A stretch of DNA of 36,401 bases from an uncultured Collinsella sp. (GTDB lineage Bacteria; Actinomycetota; Coriobacteriia; Coriobacteriales; Coriobacteriaceae). Both the position numbers and the translations under genes were made by a program. Within the stretch, counting starts at the first letter, position 1, and every line of letters begins with the position of its first letter. The stretch covers positions 1 to 36,401 of the forward strand of contig CATYEN010000023.1 in assembly GCA_958405565.1 (NCBI GenBank). The letters run 5' to 3'. The notes under the pieces were generated by a model, which did not search any database, was not told the DNA's origin, and was given only the letters and a program-made list of their open reading frames with translations. Shown in pieces: positions 36,370 through 36,401 of this stretch.

Positions 36370-36401
36370 CTATATTCCAACATCTCTCAGTATTTGTATA
36401 T

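Overview
The window looks like a chromosomal segment of a Collinsella-like member of the Coriobacteriia (Actinomycetota). This is inferred from the moderately high GC, strong AGGAG-type ribosome binding sites, the style of the proteins, and a carbohydrate-PTS-rich accessory region. No marker gene fixes the species. About 35 protein genes, one tRNA and several repeat families are visible. Almost everything concerns uptake of galactose-containing sugars by the PTS and their breakdown through the tagatose-6-phosphate route.

Region 1 (1-5300, mostly minus strand) holds lacA-lacB (galactose-6-phosphate isomerase), a LacX-type mutarotase and lacC (tagatose-6-phosphate kinase). It also has an uncharacterised membrane protein and the only lactose-type EIIA (lacF) in the window. 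lacD (aldolase) is not seen and may lie beyond position 1.

Region 2 (5358-19918) is three parallel modules. Each has a divergent LacI-family repressor, a lactose-family EIICB permease (lacE) and a GH1 6-phospho-beta-galactosidase (lacG). Module 2 has lacG before lacE. Each repressor faces its own version of a CG-centred 16-bp operator. Each module ends in a strong terminator followed by an array of two or three copies of a palindromic repeat with an invariant 39-bp core. All three permeases probably share the single LacF.

Region 3 (20000-24900) holds a self-contained Fic protein behind a 75-bp inverted repeat, a DeoR/LacR-like repressor, galM, an EIIB-like protein that has lost its phosphorylatable histidine, and tRNA-Thr(CGT).

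Region 4 (25000-35100) is an amino-sugar locus. It contains a YhcH-family protein, a nagA remnant, a second lacC-lacX pair, a flavodoxin, nagA, agaS and a GntR/UTRA regulator. It also contains a mannose-family PTS operon (EIIA, YajC, EIIB, EIIC, EIID). Together these fit import of N-acetylgalactosamine or a related sugar, deacetylation by NagA, deamination/isomerisation by AgaS to tagatose-6-P, and phosphorylation by LacC. The window ends in two small unknown genes.

Several regulatory layers can be read from the DNA. YRAACA direct repeats at 10-bp spacing (likely DeoR sites) lie before lacA, lacF and deoR. CTGGT-N4-ACCAG (likely GntR) sites lie before agaS and the EIIA gene. Seven pairs of an ACCGTTCACCG-like 11-mer spaced exactly 21 bp occur in or near six PTS/lac control regions, and their regulator is not in the window. 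The most novel-looking signals are this 21-bp tandem motif, the seven-copy palindromic repeat family, the His-to-Tyr EIIB and the two-copy MITE-like inverted-repeat element.
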